Below are positions 5,029 to 6,635 of a stretch of 6,635 bases of DNA, piece by piece; position 1 is the first letter of the stretch, and each line of letters begins with the position of its first letter. The stretch is from NCBI GenBank assembly GCA_009930275.1, contig RZYP01000113.1, forward strand, positions 1 to 6,635, in the 5' to 3' direction. A program made the translations under genes and the position numbers. The stretch is from Negativicutes bacterium. Its GTDB lineage: Bacteria; Bacillota_C; Negativicutes; Acidaminococcales; Acidaminococcaceae. Under the pieces are notes generated by a model. That model saw only the letters and a program-made list of their open reading frames with translations. It ran no database searches and had not been told where the DNA came from.

Positions 5029-5781
5029 ATGGAAAACAAATTAGGTAAAATATATATAGTAGGTCTTGGACCTGGAGACAGAGACCACTTTTCCTACAGA
5101 GCAGTTCAAGCGATAGAAGAGTCAGATGTAATTGCTGGATATGGCATGTACGTTGACCTGGTAAAAGATTTATTAGAAGGCAAAGAAGTTATCAGCAAGG
5201 GCATGAAAAGGGAAATTGAAAGAGCTAATCTTGCAATAGAGGAAGCTAAAAAGGGCAAAAATGTGGCCGTAATTTCCGGGGGAGATCCTGGGGTATATGG
5301 TATGGCAGGAATCGTTCTTGAGCTGGCTGATCCTGAAATTGAAATCGAAGTTGTCCCTGGAATAACAGCGGCAACAGCAGCGGCAGCAAGCCTTGGAGCT
5401 CCATTAATGCACGACTTCGCTTTAATCAGCTTGAGTGATCTTCTTACCCCTTATGACAAAATTATGGACAGAATTAAACACTGCTCAATGGCAGATATGG
5501 CAATTGTTATCTACAACCCAAGAAGTCACGGGCGTCAGAAGCATTTGGACGAAGCAAGGGAAATTATGCTTCAGTATAAATCTCCAGAAACACCAGTAGG
5601 TCTTGTTAGGAACGCAAAAAGAGGAGAAGAAGAAGTTGTAATTACAACTTTAGGGAATCTTCCAAATGAAGAAGTTGACATGCTGACCGTGGTTCTTGTA
5701 GGAAACTCAGAAACCAGGGTGCAAAACGGCAAAATGATTACACCAAGGGGATATCATAAAAAAGAAGAATATCACGCTTAA
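5029..5781 (+). CDS. cbiH: Precorrin-3B / cobalt-factor III C17-methyltransferase
   Basis: A SAM-dependent methyltransferase that methylates C17 and drives ring contraction in corrin synthesis (CobJ in the aerobic, CbiH in the anaerobic route). The 250-residue length fits CbiH without extra domains. The motifs are GLGPGDRDHFSYRA (12-25), the family-specific GYGMYVDLV (37-45), SGGDPGVYGMAG (83-94), VPGITAATAAAASLGAPLMHDF-type substrate loop (109-130) with SLSDLLTPY (134-142), and YNPRSHGR (162-169). The start ATG 5029 lies six bases after the cbiL stop, and its ribosome binding site GGAGTAGG (5016-5023) overlaps that stop. The other genes of the pathway are not in view, so this is a detached pair. 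Confidence 0.95.
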   Translation: MENKLGKIYIVGLGPGDRDHFSYRAVQAIEESDVIAGYGMYVDLVKDLLEGKEVISKGMKREIERANLAIEEAKKGKNVAVISGGDPGVYGMAGIVLELADPEIEIEVVPGITAATAAAASLGAPLMHDFALISLSDLLTPYDKIMDRIKHCSMADMAIVIYNPRSHGRQKHLDEAREIMLQYKSPETPVGLVRNAKRGEEEVVITTLGNLPNEEVDMLTVVLVGNSETRVQNGKMITPRGYHKKEEYHA

Positions 5782-5805
5782 ATCCTTAAGAAAATCTTTT
5801 CTAAA

Positions 5806-5835
5806 TTTTTCCAATTTGTTTGCAAATAGGAAAAA
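5806..5835 (+). repeat. Nearly perfect 13-bp inverted repeat ahead of the anti-sigma gene
   Basis: The left arm 5806-5818 pairs with the right arm 5823-5835 at 12 of 13 positions (only A5813 and A5828 clash), around a TTTG spacer. The core is CCAATTTG / CAAATAGG flanked by T5 and A5. No T-run follows the right arm on the + strand, so it is not a standard terminator. It may be an operator or a leader hairpin. A weak TTTGCA (5819-5824) to TAAATA (5841-5846) promoter-like pair, spaced 16 bases, overlaps the right arm. Confidence 0.7.
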
Positions 5836-5876
5836 GGTGGTAAATATTAGAAAAGTTTGATAACAGGAGCAGAGAT

Positions 5877-6278
5877 ATGAGTACAAAAAACAGAGAGTTT
5901 AAACTGAATAATATTAAAGAGCAGCAGGACGTAGTTGCCACATTGCTGGAGGATCTTGCCGGGGCGGAAGTTCCCAGAGAGACAGTGAATGACATACGTC
6001 TTGCTTTAGTTGAAGGTATAAATAATGCCTTTATTCACGGCGCCAGAAGCATTGAGGGTGAAGTTTCCGTATCCTGGCATCTGAATAATCGTTCAATCCG
6101 CATTGAAATTGCCGACAAAGGAACAGGCTTTGAATACTCTCAGGAAAAGTTTTCCCAACGTAAGGAAGACTCTTTATTGTGCGAGGGTGGCATGGGTGTA
6201 TTTTTGATTCAGCAGGTTATGGATGAAATTTTTTATAACGAAAAAGGGAATGTCCTCTGTGGACTTAAGACGTGGTAA
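5877..6278 (+). CDS. Anti-sigma factor, RsbW/SpoIIAB-like serine kinase
   Basis: A 133-residue GHKL-type ATPase of the RsbW/SpoIIAB family. Such proteins bind and silence a SigB/SigF-type sigma factor and phosphorylate an anti-anti-sigma factor. The ATP-binding boxes are clear: N box LALVEGINNAFIHG with E46 and N50, G1 box DKGTGFE (80-86) and G2 box GGMGVFLIQQVMDE (104-117). The length matches SpoIIAB/RsbW. The start ATG 5877 has AGGAG at 5865-5869. It precedes a SigB/SigF-type sigma gene by 52 bases, which supports the partner assignment. In the classical arrangement an RsbV/SpoIIAA gene sits immediately upstream; here that place is taken by cbiH and an inverted repeat. A closely related alternative is a family member acting as a kinase in another partner-switching circuit. 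Confidence 0.9.
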   Translation: MSTKNREFKLNNIKEQQDVVATLLEDLAGAEVPRETVNDIRLALVEGINNAFIHGARSIEGEVSVSWHLNNRSIRIEIADKGTGFEYSQEKFSQRKEDSLLCEGGMGVFLIQQVMDEIFYNEKGNVLCGLKTW

Positions 6279-6330
6279 GATATACAATAGTAGATAGCAG
6301 AAACAGACTTTAAAGTGTAGAGGTACAAAT

Positions 6331-6635
6331 ATGGCAAAAAGAGATTTAGATGAATTAGTCGCTGAGTATAAGCAGGAACCCTGTGAGAAAACCATAAACG
6401 AAATTTTCTCAGTAATGGAACCATATATTCAGTATTGGTGCCAGACTCAATGTTATCTTCCCTGGGAAAAGGAAGATATACTTCAGGTTGCCCGAATTGC
6501 CGTACTTGGTGCTATCGACCGTTTTGATACAGAAAAAGGCATTCGTTTTAAAACCTTTGCCTATAAAACCATTTCCGGAAAAATTTTGAACTATTATCGG
6601 GACAGTACTTGGAGAGTTGGAATTCCCAGAAAGTA
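6331..6635 (+). CDS. SigB/SigF-family RNA polymerase sigma factor, N-terminal part
   Basis: The frame is open from ATG 6331 to the window edge (101 residues), with AGAGG at 6319-6323 as ribosome binding site. The segment EDILQVARIAVLGAIDRFD (48-66) is sigma-70 region 2.1-2.2. EKGIRFKTFAYKTISGKILNYYRDSTWRVGIPRK (68-101) is region 2.3-2.4 and the start of region 3, with the -10-recognition helix. The TFAYKTISGKI and RDSTWRV.IPR pattern is that of SigB/SigF/SigG sigma factors rather than the housekeeping or ECF type. Regions 3 and 4 lie beyond the window. It is the probable client of the anti-sigma factor encoded just upstream. Whether it governs stress response, sporulation or another programme cannot be told from this part. 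Confidence 0.92.
   Translation, partial: MAKRDLDELVAEYKQEPCEKTINEIFSVMEPYIQYWCQTQCYLPWEKEDILQVARIAVLGAIDRFDTEKGIRFKTFAYKTISGKILNYYRDSTWRVGIPRK

Noticed and set aside
5789..5802. AGAAAA/TTTTCT palindrome after cbiH as a terminator
   Set aside because: The stem is short, purely AT-rich with a two-base centre, and would be unstable as a hairpin; I see no convincing terminator for the cbi pair.

Overview
The window looks like a chromosomal piece of a motile, anaerobic, low-GC Gram-positive bacterium of the Clostridia type. The evidence is AT-rich DNA, strong AGGAGG-type ribosome binding sites, a clostridial-style flagellin C terminus, a YjfB-type motility protein, cobalt-pathway corrin methyltransferases of the CbiL/CbiH kind, and an RsbW/SpoIIAB-like anti-sigma factor next to a SigB/SigF-type sigma factor. 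All genes read on the + strand. I cannot name a species.

Region 1 (1-1470) is the 3' part of a flagellin gene. It ends normally at 1041, but a complete group I intron core follows (P3-P9 recognisable, about 1059-1361), and after it comes a second copy of the last 14 flagellin codons plus a stop (1362-1406). Joining base 991 to base 1362 restores an in-frame flagellin whose C-terminal tail differs from the unspliced version by one residue. Spliced and unspliced RNA would therefore both encode an intact flagellin. A competing 5' splice site after TTGAT at 1042-1046 would place the intron in the 3' UTR and recalls IStron-type elements. A strong terminator closes the unit.

Region 2 (1471-2347) is a tight three-gene run behind a sigma-28-like promoter: an unrecognised acidic 121-aa protein, a YjfB-family motility protein and a 76-aa coiled-coil protein. 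It is plausibly part of the late flagellar regulon.

Region 3 (2348-4242) holds small accessory genes: an orphan Phd/YefM-type antitoxin with its own promoter and terminator, an SprA-like HExxH metalloprotease, a RelB/RelE-type toxin-antitoxin pair with a perfect palindrome over its promoter, and an orphan AbrB/MazE-type DNA-binding protein.

Region 4 (4306-5781) is a cbiL-cbiH pair of corrin-ring methyltransferases for vitamin B12 synthesis, without the rest of the pathway in view.

Region 5 (5782-6635) begins with a long, nearly perfect inverted repeat, followed by an anti-sigma factor kinase and the start of its probable cognate sigma factor, which runs off the window.

The most interesting signal is the flagellin intron with its duplicated, synonymously recoded tail.
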